The notes: a model not told the origin generated them from the sequence alone. 64,000 nucleotides of DNA from Anniella stebbinsi (GCA_029215795.1 JARDYH010000002.1:298189973-298253972), one strand, 5' to 3'; counted from the stretch's first letter, positions 1 through 13,451 are shown. Made by a program: numbers and translations.

Positions 1-168
1 ACCAATTACCTAAGGAGGTGGTGGGCTCTCCCACATTAGAGGCCTTCAAGAGGCAGCTGGACAACCATATCTCAGGGTTGCTTTAAGGTAGATTCCTGCA
101 TTGACCAGGGGATTGAACTCAATGACCTTATAGGCCCCTTCCAACTCTATTATTCTATTATTCTAAAC
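1..168 (+). repeat. CR1 LINE 3' end
   Basis: The stretch with GGAGGTGGTGGGCTCTCC, then GCCTTCAAGAGGCAGCTGGA, then CCCCTTCCAACTCTATTATT, ending in repeated ATTCTATT, matches the well-known 3' end of CR1 non-LTR retrotransposons. The short tandem octamer-like tail is diagnostic of CR1, which lacks poly(A). The 5' part lies outside the window. It is moderately diverged and presumably old. Confidence 0.85.
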
Positions 169-2273
169 AAAACTGTGCTTAAAGCTCTATGACAAAATAG
201 AACTAACACAAACTAACAGCACTCTTTGTTTTATCAATGAACATTAATAAAAACAAACAAGCACAGCATGTAAGACAATTTTTAAAGACACCAAAAGCAT
301 TTACAAACATCTGGGATATTGCACTACTTACTAATCTGACTTTCCTCTAAAACTGTGGTCTCAATTTGTCAACAGCCAGGACCCACCTGGAAATCCAGAC
401 TGAAACATGAATCTCACTTGGGGACAGAGCCCAATGGTAATGAGGTAGAGCCCATGCACGCAGGAGCCAGGATGGAATGTTGAACAATAACCTATGTTAA
501 GGTGTACTGCTTTTCCAAAATCTTACATTCCCCTGGTCACCAAGCAATACATCTATCCATGATACTATTTGGGCCAACAGAGATCATCCTTAGACTATCC
601 AGTTGTGTCACAAGCACAAAAGAAAAACTATAAGTGCATAACCTAGGTAGTTGAGCATAGTTTCAGTTTACATATTATGTAAACATGTAAAACATGTAAA
701 GCATGTAAAAACACATATGAGCAGGAAATTATTAAAGAGCTAAGCATCAAAACATTCTGGAAATCTGTTTACCTATTTTCCAGATGGGAAAGACTGAGTT
801 TCTAGTCCACAGTCAGTAAGTGCATGGGAAAAATTTCACTCATGCAAAACATAACTCTAAAAAAAAGTTACTTTTTTCTTTGGAAAGGACATGGCACCTT
901 GTGGAACTGAAATTACCTCGATATTGCATGATATAAGAACAACCTGGAACAACAAGACAGACCTTTACTTGGTCAACTTGCCAAAAGAGGCAGAATCCTG
1001 GATAGTTCCATTTCCCTCACTACACACATCTGGCCCAACAGGCAACAGTAGCCAGTGAGGGGCTAAAAAAACAGGCTAAGATGAGACCTTCATTGTTGTT
1101 CCTCTCCAGTGGCTTCTCTTGGGGGGCCAAAACCTATAGGGTTAGTCTGATGCCTTTCCTTTTTTAAACCTCCATCCCCTCCTCTTTTCTGTCCAAGAGA
1201 GGAAATGGGAGGAGGAAGTTGAACCGACCCCTAGTAGGAGAAAGAAGGGAGGTTGAGGATACTGAGCAGAGCCGATGCAAAAGGGGACCTCCCACACGGT
1301 CAGAAGTGGGGCAAGGATAAAGAGACAGCTGTAATGCAATAGGGGAATGAGAAGCAAAAGAGCTGGGTGTACGTATGACTTGTAGGCAGATTTGCCAAAT
1401 GAAAGAGCCTTGGAGGACTGGGGCAGCTCATGGCCACGGAATGCTCTGGGCCTTACTGAATGAAGGGAAAACAATACTCCTGGAAGATTGTAAAAAAAAT
1501 GAGGGGGGAGGTTTACACAATTTTAAATGAACGTGCCTGGTATGTCCTTTTAATTGAAAACCTCTTTGGCTCAGAATCAATGTAAATAAGATGGGCATTT
1601 ATATTATGAACTCTCATTTCCTTTTTTATTGTGAGGTTGCCCTCCATGTTCATGTGCTGACTGTAATAAGCAACTATCAATGACACCTCTCTTTCCTCTA
1701 AGTTGCACCTCATGACAAAGAAAAGTCTAAAAAGCTAATTTCTGTCTCAAGCAAAATAAACATTCCATAGATGCTGATCAATTTTTACAATTAGATTTCT
1801 GCTATGTGAAAGTCTAGAACTGTGTTTATGTTCTTGAGGTATTATCACCACCTCTGGGTCTCACACTAGAGCAAAGGAGCATCCTTTTGACCTTTCTTGC
1901 TGCTGTGAGAATTATGGCTTTGGTGGGGAATCTATAAATCTCAGGAGGGGAATTGTGTGGATGCCTTCACTAACATGGACCATAAAGCTTTTCTGGGTTA
2001 CTCCACAGGGAAATTTATTTTGCTTTAGGTTAGCAATATCTCATAAACTCTCTAAGAATCTCAATGTGAGTCTCAAGGAGAATATAATATTATTGCTTTG
2101 TTTTAGCTCAAGCAAGATATCTTAGAACATTTCTGAATAAAGTCGCTCCTGGACTGACTTGTTTGGATTAGTAGCAGATTGGCGTCTGCTCTCAGAGCCA
2201 ACTGAAGCTTCTTTAGCTGAAGAAAAAAACCTAAGAGCATTTTTGGCTCTAAGCAGAGCTGTTATTTTTTCAG

Positions 2274-2319
2274 GGGGAGGGGGAAGAGAAAGAGAGAGAG
2301 GGGGAAGAAAGAGAGTGGG

Positions 2320-2359
<40 letters not shown>
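2274..2359. repeat. GA-rich microsatellite
   Basis: Interrupted GGGA/GAAA runs lead into an uninterrupted (GA)n tract of about 34 bases. Polypurine tract on the plus strand. Confidence 0.9.
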
Positions 2360-2361
<2 letters not shown>

Positions 2362-4516
2362 TGTGTGCTTCCTCTGCCCACCCACTGAGATTTCTAGGGT
2401 AAAATATCTAAGCGAAATGTAATGATAATTAGACTTAGAATTTCCTTTTGGCAACCCTCTCCTTCCCAACTACTCCTCCCTAAAGGCTTTTACATTGTAG
2501 TAGAGAGAAAATGTCAAGGTGATAATTTTGCTATAAATATACCCTTTTTGGAAACCCTTATTGAAATATATCTATTTAAAATACAAGTCATTTCAAAAGA
2601 AAGGATCGCCAAAATGTATCTGTAATCCCTGACGAACATTTGTGCTGCTCTATGTGGCTTCGTACCCACCCTACAATCCCTACTACACATAATGGATTGT
2701 AGAGTGGGTACAAAGTCACCCCCGCCGTGTGGTGGATTCGGATGACAAGGGTCATTATGCATGGTTGCAATGCGGATAATTATACACACAACAAGCAGAC
2801 ATGCAGCATGCACAGGGGCACGGAAAGAAGCCATGATGGATTCTTTTACACACACACCCCATTATTGTACAAACCCAGTCACTGTCACAATCAAGCTTCA
2901 CATACGTCAAAGATGAGTAGACAGACTACACCATATAACTGTGAAGTTGCTGCAGTAAAGGCCAGACCACAAATCAGAAATGGTTCATATATGTATTCAC
3001 CACTTTATGATTGAGGAATCAAGTGGGTTCAAGATTAGGTGTGCTCCGTAATTGTTTAATATGCTAGCAAAGTGTCTGACATTACAAACAGAAGCATGTG
3101 TGTGTATACAAAGGATATAGATATCTAGAAGCCCCAGCAGACATGTTGTGAATCTCTTCACTCTGCCCCAGTGGCATTTGTGTCAGTGGGTCTAGGCCAC
3201 CCAATGACAGGAGCAGAGAAAGATTTTGTCGTCACTACAAGAACATCCGCATGTGCAGTGTTTTACCTTTTACACAGAAGTGAATTGCAACCACTCACTC
3301 TTATGGAAGAAGTAAATAGGCACTTGTGGAGATACCACTATAATAAGGAGCAGGATTTAGCCTGTTATCTGTATCCCAGATTGTGGTCATGCTAGAACAC
3401 AGTATAATAATAGTGGGAACTGAGATAAAGAGGAACATTTTTTTTCCTTTTAAAGAATGTATTTTTCTCAATAGGATCAAACTGTGCTTTTATAGTAACA
3501 ATATCTATCACTATTCTGTGTTTTCTAATCTGCTTTTTCTGTTGCCAAGTTCCAAAAACAGACTGTATTGAGTTTGAATAACCATCTGGAATTTTATAGT
3601 TTAAACATGATCCTACAGCTGCAGGTCTGCATAAAAATGCTGCCTGGGAATTCAGGAAAGTTTATTACAAAAAGTATTCAGCTTTAGTTGAGAGAAGGTG
3701 TGGAGTTGAAATGAAACATAAGGATTATCAGCTTCAGAAAATGAACTACATAGCAGAGACCAGATCCTGCAAACTAAAGCTCTGTAAAATAAATCTGTGC
3801 TTACACAAATACCCAATGGCATTTGTAATAAAAGAATTCTTGGCTACAACTCTTGTAATAGCAAAATGTGCTCTCCATTATACATTTCTCATTAATATTT
3901 GATGTACACAATCTATTATCATTGTACAGAAACACACGAAGTTGAGATTAATTCTAAATCATAACAACTGCTAACTGTGCAAAATTTATTTTGCCACCAC
4001 TCACAGTTTAAAGCCATGAACTGAAGTTTATTAAAATGTGCTTTGGAGTAGAATCTGTTTTACAAATCCTCTACTAATATATTTTTTAACATTTTAAGGG
4101 AAGTCATAAAATGGAAACAAGTCCTACACTTCAACTGCAGCCTCAGTAATAAACTATTCAATGAACGGTGAAATTTTCATTTCAGTTGTTAAGCGAAGCA
4201 GAAGCCCTCTCTTTAATCTAGCCATCCATATATCTTACATACACTGTTGCTTGGAATTCCTCCAAGTACTTAATATGTAGAAATATAATGTTCACTGTGT
4301 TAACTATTAATGAACAATGCAGTCACACACTCAGAAATTATTGTGACATGATTCTCATTTTGTTTCTTCATTTATATTATAGTGTCTGTATAACAAACTA
4401 TATAGAAGACATTCTTCTTTCATATTTTGTTCGCTTCTTGTCTGGCTTAGAAAGACCATAGGGGAATTAATGGCTCCAGTGATGGTTGTCAGGTCTTTCT
4501 TCATGTGCAGAATTTG

Positions 4517-4544
4517 GATAGATAGATAGATAGATAGATAGATA
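4517..4544. repeat. (GATA)7 microsatellite
   Basis: Seven perfect GATA units. GATA repeats are abundant in squamate genomes; no function is implied here. Confidence 0.95.
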
Positions 4545-5775
4545 TAAATTTAAAAAACCCAAATGCTAGACCTGTGCTCAAGGAAAACTATATTTGATGT
4601 TAACAGCATGGGAAACTCTACATGTATGGTGTCTACAGCTATGTTACATGCTCCATCTTCAATATTAAGCAAAGGTGTGTAGCAGACTTTATATTCCTAT
4701 AAATCATTCACAGGAATGATATATACACTACTAACCAGTTCCAAACAAAAGTGTTTTTTATGTTCTAAGGCTTTCATAGTATATCCAATATAAATTGGTC
4801 CTTACTTTGTGTTGGTATTAAATTAACAGTATTATTTCCCTTTCCCTCTCCTCCCTACTCCCTATTTATATATAGCTACTAGCTATGTCTTTAACATGTA
4901 GTTTGATGGCTTTAAAAAGGGATTACACAAATTTGTGAAAAAATAGGTAAACAGCAGATATTATTAATGATATATTGAACCTTCATGTTCAGTGGCAATA
5001 CATTAATGAATATCAGTTGGCCATTAAGAGAAGCTAGATGTTTGACTGTATGGAACTTCACCTGATCTTGCATTATTCTTATGCTCTATCCTATACAACC
5101 CATGTCCCTCATTGGATCCCACCTAAGTTTTTTCCAGACTTAACTAGAAACTGCATAGCTCATGATTCTAATAGATGCATTCACTGTTAGTATTTCTAAC
5201 ATTCATAAATATTGCAGCAGCTCAAACCATGTCTGGGGGTTGGGAAATCGGGCATAGAATCAGGCACCTGCTAACTCATTACATTACTTTGAAACTTCAC
5301 ATAACTGAAGTTGCAATAACAAGTACCTAGAAAAACTGCAGCCTGGCTATTGTTACTGACTGTAGTCCTGACGTTATTACTTAAAAATGAACAATTTATT
5401 ATTCATTTGTATAAATGCTGCAAGCACCAATGGAAGATTATTAAAGAAACCTATGCACAATTCATTTTTTAAAAAATCAGATGAATGCTTCAGAACATTA
5501 GAAAAAAAATTCTTCACAACCCTGTTGTTCTTTAGTGAATGTGACCTCATTAATTAATAGCTATATTGTTCATGTTCCAACTACAAAACAATGCACTTCA
5601 ACATGTTATTGCAACTACAAAAATAAATCTTTGTGCAGAAAGAAACATTTGGTTGTTGAACATTATTTTCTTTGTACTTATAAATGAACAAGGTAGTACA
5701 GGAGTGCATCCTGCTGGACTTGAGTAAAACTGCAGAGTTCAAAATTACAGGGTGATTTTAAAATCCATATTCGTG

Positions 5776-5860
5776 TAATATCTTTATTAGGCCAACCAAA
5801 ATGCCACAAAATTGTCCAAGCTTTTGTGATACCCAGATCTCTTATCAGGCAAGATGTTAC
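5776..5860 (-). repeat. Dispersed repeat, TTATTAGGCCAACCAAAATG type
   Basis: TTATTAGGCCAACCAAAATG, then CAAGCTTTTGTGATACCCAG, is a recognisable dispersed vertebrate repeat. A complementary copy occurs in this window near 22690-22750 (TTGTGGCATTTTGATTGG, then CCTAATAAAGG). The class of the parent element is uncertain. Confidence 0.55.
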
Positions 5861-6746
5861 AAAAAACCTAAATATAACTAAGTCTGGGGGTAAGTTGGCT
5901 ACAAGTCAGACCTGGAGCTGTCCCTGAGGATTTTAATTGTTTATAGTAGTACAAATAATAACCCCAAACACTAATTGGCAATGACATTAAAATCCAGCAT
6001 GGTAAATACTGAATTACTTTCACAAGAAGAGGAGATGGGAACCAGGTCTTGCCCTGTTATTACGCCTAGTATTTTCATCAATGATTTGGAAACCCCCAAA
6101 GCAGCAACTGACCCATCATATCAGCTGCCACCAATGACGTGGTATTTTTAGGTTTAAAGGAAGTATTTTAATGTCTGATGTGGTGGATACACACTTCAGA
6201 GGAGAGGAGGGGTGGATTTGGGATGTTTAATGGTCTTTATGGAATGAGCCTTTGGGATAGAGATCCTGTTTCAGGAGCCATTTGCCATAAACAAAAGACA
6301 AGGGGGGCTAAGGTGTATGTTCCCTATTAGAACATTACCCAACAAATGCAACTTACTCCCACTTCCTCTCTCTGCATTTCTTGGTGATGTACTAAGCACT
6401 GTATGATAATCTTCCTCATCTTACATCATTAAGTCAGATCCTCTTCACACAATTTTTAAAATTAAGATCCACATATCCATTTCAGGAAGATAAAGGACAA
6501 CTCATACCTATTAGGAGATTTACAACATCCCCCTTCCTTTCCTCCAGAACCGCAAAAAGAGGAAGCGTGGATGTTTTTTGCCTTCCTCTCTTTCTGCTTC
6601 TGAAGGAAAGGAACACAAACTCTTTCACACTTCTTTCAGTTTTTCCCACTGATGTGAGCTTAGTAAGAGGTAATTCCTTTAGTACAGCACTAAGGGAATG
6701 GAAGGGAAGTGATTAGACCAGTAATATAGATTCATGTTCTTTGGTT

Positions 6747-6751
<5 letters not shown>

Positions 6752-6786
<35 letters not shown>
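6752..6786. repeat. (TC)n microsatellite
   Basis: About 14 TC units followed by an interrupted ATCTCTC end, 80 bp from the donor side of the Kelch exon and inside intron 8. On the transcribed minus strand this is a GA-rich tract downstream of the 5' splice site. Confidence 0.92.
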
Positions 6787-6866
6787 AATCTCCCCTTCTC
6801 CCATTTACATAAGAAAATTTTATATCAATTAATGAGAACACACTGAATCAATTAATAAGAACTTAC

Positions 6867-7116
6867 TGATATAATACTCTTGTACACTGCTTGTGTAACC
6901 ATATATTACAGAGTAACCAAAAATCACGACCATGGCAACATCCCTGCTATCCAGCTCCACTATGTGTGCAGAGTGACCCTCAACCGCATATTGCTGGCCA
7001 TGAAGAGTTGGAATTCTGGTACTCCATGTTTGACTAGGTATGTTGAAAATCCATAATTCATCAGTGACATTCCCGGTACTTGTTTCAATTTTGCCTCCAT
7101 ACATGTAAATGTCATC
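6867..7116 (-). CDS. ATRNL1: ATRNL1 exon (probably exon 8): Kelch repeats 1-2
   Basis: A 250-nt minus-strand exon with acceptor TTTAAAACAG before 7116 and donor GTAAGT after 6867. It starts in phase 0 (GAT, Asp) and ends with one base of a Ser codon. It encodes DDIYMYGGKIETSTGNVTDE, LWIFNIPSQTWSTRIPTL, then QQYAVEGHSAHIVELDSRDV and IFGYSVIYGYTSSVQEYYI. The M-Y-G-G, F-G-Y and spaced Trp/Tyr residues are Kelch-propeller signatures, and N-V-T is a potential glycosylation site. Compared with the human protein as I remember it, the turn between the conserved T-P-T and H-G-Q-Q appears two residues shorter. The remaining Kelch, C-type lectin, PSI, laminin-EGF, transmembrane and cytoplasmic exons must lie left of base 1, because nothing further is seen in 1-6866. 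Confidence 0.98.
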
Positions 7117-8120
7117 CTGTTTTAAAGGGGAAAAAACAAACATGAGGTGAGTGAAAACTTCAAATGCAGTATAAAACACCAGGTATGATAAACTGCAGTT
7201 GTGATGTTGTTATCCTATACCAAATGGAAGTGAAACTGGTTTACAGATTATTCTTAATTTATACTACTTTTAAGCATCTAAATGAGATCTTATACCCACA
7301 GTACATTTAGTCCAATTTCCCCTGGAACACTGGTTAGATCCATTATCATTCTTCTTCCAATGTTAATATCGATTGAAGTGATGTTATCCCTTCCCATTCT
7401 CTCTCAGCGCAGCTAACAAACAAGAAACTACCCTCCATAAAATCGTATGATTCATCAGAACAAAGCATTTTTCAGTCATTTCTTCAAGTGCTGCAAAATT
7501 ACTGCATCTCTCTCCACACAAGCATCTGTCATTTTACTTGGCAATGAACTATTGTCCTTTCCCATATATGTTTTGTTGGATTCCAGAAGAGCTCATGTCA
7601 AATTCTATTTCTTATTCTCATATGAGTTTTCTCTTTTTGAAAACCAATTCCTAACAAATGCCCTCTAAACATATTTTAACTAAAATGCTTGGGCAGCCAA
7701 GGTTGCCCTATTGGTTAAGTATTTCTCTAATTAATAGAAACTGAACATTGTGATTAGTTTTGCCTGTACCAGCTCTCCCTAATATCCAAATCTCTGTAAG
7801 CTTTACTTGCAGCAGTAGGTTAATCCTGGAAGAAGACGCTCCCCAGTCACTGCTGCTTTCAGGGGGAGCTTAATTAAATGTTTCCTCATAAGGAAAATCT
7901 TATAAAGCATATCAATGATACATTCCAATATGACATAAACACATAATTGAGCTGCAATGCTACAGGCACTTACTTAGGTATAAGCTTCATTGACCTCAAT
8001 TGAACTTACTTTAGAAAAGAATGTATAGGATTATGCTGTTAGGCTATTTGTGAAAACACAAATTGTTAAAGTCCTGAAACTAGGAGCAGAATGAACTACT
8101 ATTCTTTTCAGTAAAAGTGA

Positions 8121-8146
8121 TTATTTATTTATTTATTTATTTATTT
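8121..8146. repeat. (TTTA)n microsatellite
   Basis: Six and a half perfect TTTA units. Confidence 0.95.
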
Positions 8147-9532
8147 GCCTCCCTTGGTTTCTCTGCAGCAGTTTTCTTAGGCTGCATAAAGAAGATGAAA
8201 ATTCAAAAGATGGTTATCAAAACCAACAAAGAAAAACCAAACATTTATTTTTTGTTTTAATTTATCAAATAAGGCTGTATAACTATGATGTAAACAATTT
8301 GGGTAGGAAAACAAAGGAATACAAGCATTAGAAGGATTGTGTTGGTTAATTTCAATAGAATTATTGGAAGTTTGAATACAAATAGAAAGGGGTCATGGAA
8401 GATATCCTGATCTTTTAGTTTAACCTGGCCTTCACTTTCATTAGTAAAGAGAGATTAGCAAACATTATATAATCTGACTAGAGGGGTGGGGAAAGCTGCT
8501 GAATAAACTGACAAGTCTATCTACGTGGAAAGTTAATGGCTATGCTTGAAACAAGAGGCATACAACAGCACCCTCCCTGGAAGTCCATTACCTGCTCAGC
8601 CGGCACGACTTGAGTGGGAAAATTGGCATTTGTGGTGGGAGGAGGGGGAATAAAGGTCTCACATGTATACACACATGGGCCATGTGAGGCAGGGGCGGGG
8701 CTAAGCCTATGAAGACTGGGCCCACCCACTATCCAGCCTCTCTGGTTCTTTTGGCTGCAAGTCATGCAGCATGCCAGGAGAGCTCTTAGGCCTGGTTGGC
8801 TCCGGCAGCAGCAGCGTGGATCCTGCGGCAAGGCCTTTTCTATTAGGCTGATGAGTGACTCCGGCTTCGGCGGCAGGTTCAGCAGCGGCGATTCCAGCAG
8901 TGGCTACAGCGACGGGCGGTGATTTCTCCGGTGTGATCCTGCGGCGGTGGCAGCGGATCACAGCGCCAGCGGTTTTCAGGGCATTAGTCAGAAGCACACC
9001 TACCCGGATACCTTTATAACAGCCCGTATGGGTGCGAGGCCTGCTTGCCAGCACTACTCAAGCCCCGTCCCTCTGGAGACCCAGCTTTCCATCTTGGGTG
9101 CCCTTGGGCAGCCTTGATTCCCCTTATTGGGCACGTTTCCTTCTGGGAACATTTTCTTTAATAACTTTATCATCCCATCTGGGGCAGAATACCTTGGGGC
9201 AGATCTGCTTATTTCTGCCCTCAGTTATTCCTATTGCAAATATAAGCGGCAAAGGTCCCATCCCCAAAGGAGGATGGTAAAAGGACAATTGATAAAACCA
9301 CCTTGCTGAAGCTAGGCCTGGTCAGGAAACCCATGAAAGCTGCTTTGAATTTTACCCTCTTATAACCCATTTGGACACAAGGCCTTTTCTTGGAGCCACT
9401 CAAGCCCTGGCCCTTGAGCAGCCCAGCTTTCATCTTGCTTCCCCTTAGTGGGCACGTTTTCTTTAAGGGCTCGGCCACACCCAATTTGTCCTTACAAGGG
9501 GTAAGCAGCATAGGCTGCCACCCTATCTCAAG

Positions 9533-9635
9533 GGGCCAGGTCTAAATGGTTAGAGCATCTGCTTTATATGCAGAAGGTCCCAGGTTTGATGCTAGGCCAG
9601 ATTAATCTATGGTCTGGCTCAGTGTGTTCCTACTG
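9533..9635 (+). repeat. tRNA-derived SINE fragment
   Basis: TGGTTAGAGCATCTGCTTTA then GCAGAAGGTCCCAGGTTTGA reads like the pol III A-box and B-box head of squamate tRNA-derived SINEs. The following GGTCTGGCTCAGTGTG corresponds to the SINE body. The tail is degraded. Confidence 0.7.
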
Positions 9636-9828
9636 CACAGACCTGTTGTGCCTAGTTAAAGGGGAAGTAGAGGAATTTGTTTGCCCACCTTGTAGGGATC
9701 AGGTTGCAATATGCATGGGAGGATGAAGGCAATTCCAACTCACCCACCCCCTGAGATACTTCTTGCATATTTTGAGAGAGATGTTGTGATGTCTCCAATA
9801 GAAATGAGTGGGTGGCAGGAAGGACAAC

Positions 9829-9841
9829 GGGGGGGGGGGGG
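9829..9841. repeat. Poly(G) run
   Basis: Thirteen consecutive G residues; prone to length error in assembly. Confidence 0.9.
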
Positions 9842-9929
9842 CACAGCCCCCTTCTGCAAAATGCACCCATTAGTATATAATACTAAATGTATTACTAATA
9901 ACTGTATTAATTTGGTAAAATTCTAGCCC

Positions 9930-10060
9930 AGTGACAATGCAGCTGCTTTGCAGATAGAACGTCCCGATTTGATCATGGCATTTAGGGGCCAAGGCTCATT
10001 CAGTGTCAACAGTGCTGGGCTGAAGGGACCAGTGGTTTGACCCAGTATAAACCAGCTTAT
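9930..10060 (+). repeat. Degenerate tRNA-derived SINE
   Basis: CAGCTGCTTTGCAGATAGAA, the GATTTGATC B-box remnant, then CAGTGCTGGGCTGAAGGGAC and GACCCAGTATAAACCAGCTT, follow the same order as the better copy at 32695-32890 read on its own strand. Heavily diverged. Confidence 0.6.
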
Positions 10061-13000
10061 TATGTTGATATCCCCAAAGTTCAAAGTATATCAATTCGAC
10101 AGACTGCATGGTAATCGGGTGCTGCGAAACCCCAGGTTCGAACAAGTGGGACTGAGTTTTCATTTCAGTTTGAGTAACAGCATTTGATGCAGACAGTTCA
10201 CAAGCCATGCATCTGCCTTGATCCCCTGCAAATGAGCCAGCCTGAGGGGATATTATCCAGGACATGGTTCAGAATGAGTACCACCACACACACAGCAGGT
10301 TGGCACACAATGGGACCTTGGAGATCATCTGTTTTGGGCAGGGAGCAGGCTTATCATTTCTTCTGGACCACTGGTTCTGAGGAGCCCAATAGGGTGAGAG
10401 CTCCTAGCAGGAGTCCGGATTGTCAGTATGCCCAGTAGTTTGTGGCATGCTGCCAGTATTCCATCCGCATGTTGCATTGGTAGCCGTTGGGCAGTCACTC
10501 CTTCAGCTGTGACATGGCATACAATTCAGACAAACATGAAATAGACCCTCCAGTGTTGATCCCTATGCTTTGGCCAAAGGCCATGCAGTACTGTGCCTGC
10601 CACCAAAGTGAAGTTCTGAAAGGGAATAGGTGGATGTATTTCCCATTCTTTTAGGGTGAATGAGCACAATGATAAGGACAAAGGCAAGGATTGGGAACAG
10701 CAGAAGGTTAAGAGGAAGAGGATCAAAGTGACTTGGGTGGCTAAGTAAGTTCTAGGTATAGCCCAGCAGAAGCACCCAGACAAAGAGATAATGCCAGACA
10801 GGCACCAGGTGCCATTCAGAATACTTTGTGCCTGCCGTCTGAGATATGTTGGGGTCTTAGACTCAAGGTGGCTTTCAATTCTGAATTCAAGTGGGACATG
10901 AAGGGGCCTGAGTCGTGCTTCAATCCCATCTGGTCAGCATTGGGAGAGTGCACTGGCACCACTCATTCTGTCATGCCTAGCTGGTCCTCTGCTAGTGTGG
11001 GGCTTTCACCAGGGAGGTGGTTTCTTTTGCCTGCTTGGCCAAGAGTTTTACGCTTGGGTGCTCCCACCAGGAATCAGGGCAATCTACAGCTCGTATGTTT
11101 CATATACTACAACCCCCATCCTTCTGCAGGATGCCCCTAAGTTAAAGGGGCTAAGGGACCCAGGGAGCCACATTAGAGCATATGCTTGATGTCAAAGGGC
11201 TTTAGTTTAATGAAGTTGATGCTTTACACTTACTTCCACTGATTCCAATATAGGGAAGATGCATTTTTTTGTTATGGTCCCCTCCCACACAGTTTAGAGC
11301 CAGGCCTACATCCCGGTGGGGAGCACCAGGACCTGAATTAAGTTAGGATGAGGTACATCCTTAATCCCTTTGCACATCTTAAAGTATTCCCATGATGCCC
11401 CCTGGTGGACATGTTTAATCCTTGTTGGGTATTAGAAATGGTCGGGCCTTTAGCAGATGTTAAACGATGCCAGGATGGGACCTGTCTCCCTCATCACTAC
11501 ATACACTGTTAGGCCTCAGCCTGGGATATAAGCTGGGTTATTGAGTTTGTCATTCATGGAGCTCTTTCCTTTTGCAGTAGTGATCAAGTGATTGAGCTTC
11601 AGGCCAAGTTCTCATTAGCCTGTGTTCATCTTGTCCTGACAGCTGACCACTGTTCACATGGTTACTTCCTTGTCATCTCATGAACCTCAGGAATGGGGCT
11701 GGTTAGGGCCATGAGTCCTGATTGCCCTCAATTAATTTCCTGAAGTTGGTGACACCTTGTTACGCAGCCAGATGTCCAGGTTCTTGAAGTTGGTCCTTGC
11801 GGCCGGACAATAAGATCCTATGCCAGGTGTGATTAAGGATCTGGGGGAGGCAAGTGGCAAGTGGGCATCCTACCTGTAAGCAGAGCTGAGAAAAGAGCTT
11901 CAGGCCTTAAAGCACATCCATTGTTGAGAAAGAAGCTTCAGGCCTTAAGGCACATCCATTGCTGCCATGGGGAAAGAGGTTTGTGGATAGCAAGGCAAAT
12001 CTTCATGTTGAAGGATGCTGGAAGGGCAGGCAGGATTGTTTGAGACAGCCAGTAGGGCCTTTCAATTTATCTGATGCTCAGTTAATCACAGAGCAGTCCT
12101 GCACCTGGCCAGAGGAACTGAGGCACCATGATAATGCCAGTGGTGGCCTTGAATGAGGTGATATGCCCTGGAGCAGTCTGACCTTCTTGGGTTTCTGTTC
12201 CATCACAGGAAAGAACTGCTCTTTAATGGTATCATTAATACAGTAGCCAAGAAGCCCCTTCAGACATCAGGCTTATGGAACCTGGCTAGAGATGCTATGG
12301 ACGGCAGTCTCGATTGGGGGTATGTGGCCATTTGCAGTTTGACACAGAGTACTATTTTATCACAGGATGGGGCTGCCCCTTATCTGGTACCATTTGTGGT
12401 GAGGTTTTTGCCTACTTCATACTGGAGCTGTTATTAGGTGGGTGGATAAGTGGGCTTGACATTAAGCAAAGAGTTGGTGAAGAAAGTCACCCATATGCTG
12501 TCAGAAGGACTCTGCACATGGCTTAAAGTCCTCCTCGCTTCCCCTCCCCCCCATGCTTCCAAAAGGAAGTCCTGCCTGTGACTCCCCAAACTTTAACCAT
12601 TGTGATGACTCTGATGTTGGGAATGCTTTGTATAAATCAATCAATCAGGGGCCAAATGGAGCCACTCACGTCTATCACCAGACAAGAACCAATGAACTAG
12701 AAGGGGAAGGGGAAGGAGAAGGGGTGGGGCAGGCACAATAGCAGGAGAGCAAACAAGTGAAAAGAGAGTCCACCAGTATAGCAATGATCGTGAAAGGGAC
12801 CGGCACTTGCCATGCTAAGGAAACAGAGGTCAAAATCGCAGGTACATACCAGGGGGGAAAAAGTAGGTGTGATGGAGCTCAATGTCTCCTGTCACCAGGT
12901 GCTGAAATTCAGCTCTTCCATCAACACACTGACATTCAGAACTTGCTGCCCTTTTATCATTTCCAGAACCAGATCCAAGAAAGTCTTTACTAGTTGCACA

Positions 13001-13451
13001 GAACTGAGAATGTTACCAGGTGTGGTTTTTCTGGCCAAAAGAAGAATTTTTCTTTTATTGCAACTCAAAGGTACAAGAGATTCAGATGATGAGGACTTCG
13101 CAAATCTATGCACTCTTGCTTGTACATCTGCAATCTCTGTACAGCCTCTCTGGCTCCAAGTCCACATTCTGCTTAGCCACTCTTTTATTTTATTCTATGG
13201 TGTCTTCCACCATCTGTTGTTCTCTCAGGTCCCACTTTTTCATTTTCCCTGTTACTCTACCACACCCCAACTTTAATGCAGCCAACTTGCCTTTCTGCTC
13301 TGCACTCCTGCATCTCACTCCAATTTCATGCCAAGACAATTCAACTTCTCCAGTCTTTTGAAGCTGTCAAGTTGTCAACAGCCCACCTTTGCACTAGCAT
13401 CTACTTTCCACACTTCCCTCAGGTTCCTGTTTTTAAGTCCACTAGCTGCTA

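Larger units (their letters stand above)
1..6866 (-). other. ATRNL1 intron 8 (partial)
   Basis: Non-coding, AT-rich DNA downstream of the last visible exon. It holds a CR1 3' end at the left edge, a GA-rich run near 2.28-2.36 kb, a GATA tract, a TC tract and one dispersed repeat near 5.8 kb. The small open frames here have no recognisable family, no codon bias and no splice context, so they are not called. Beyond those repeats I see nothing I can name. Confidence 0.7.
8500..12560. other. GC-elevated block of unidentified, probably repeat-derived DNA
   Basis: Base composition rises clearly above the AT-rich flanks, with CpG-containing GCGGCGG/CAGCAG motifs near 8.8-9.0 kb. Internal direct repeats are visible. 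The segment around 9059-9130 (CAAGCCCCG, then CCCAGCTTTCCATCTTG, then GGGCACGTTTCC) recurs in degenerate form at 9409-9463. A short unit around AGCTTCAGGCCTTAA is duplicated at about 11900 and 11935. Two tRNA-like SINE fragments lie inside. Open frames are short, overlap on both strands and match no family I recognise. I suspect a decayed retroelement or composite of several, but the class cannot be named from reading alone. Confidence 0.4.

Noticed and set aside
1142..1474. 110-codon minus-strand open frame
   Set aside because: No homology recognised, low-complexity leucine/serine content, within an intron and with no splice-site context.
12812..13276. 154-codon plus-strand open frame
   Set aside because: No family resemblance, overlapping frames on both strands and no splice or promoter context.
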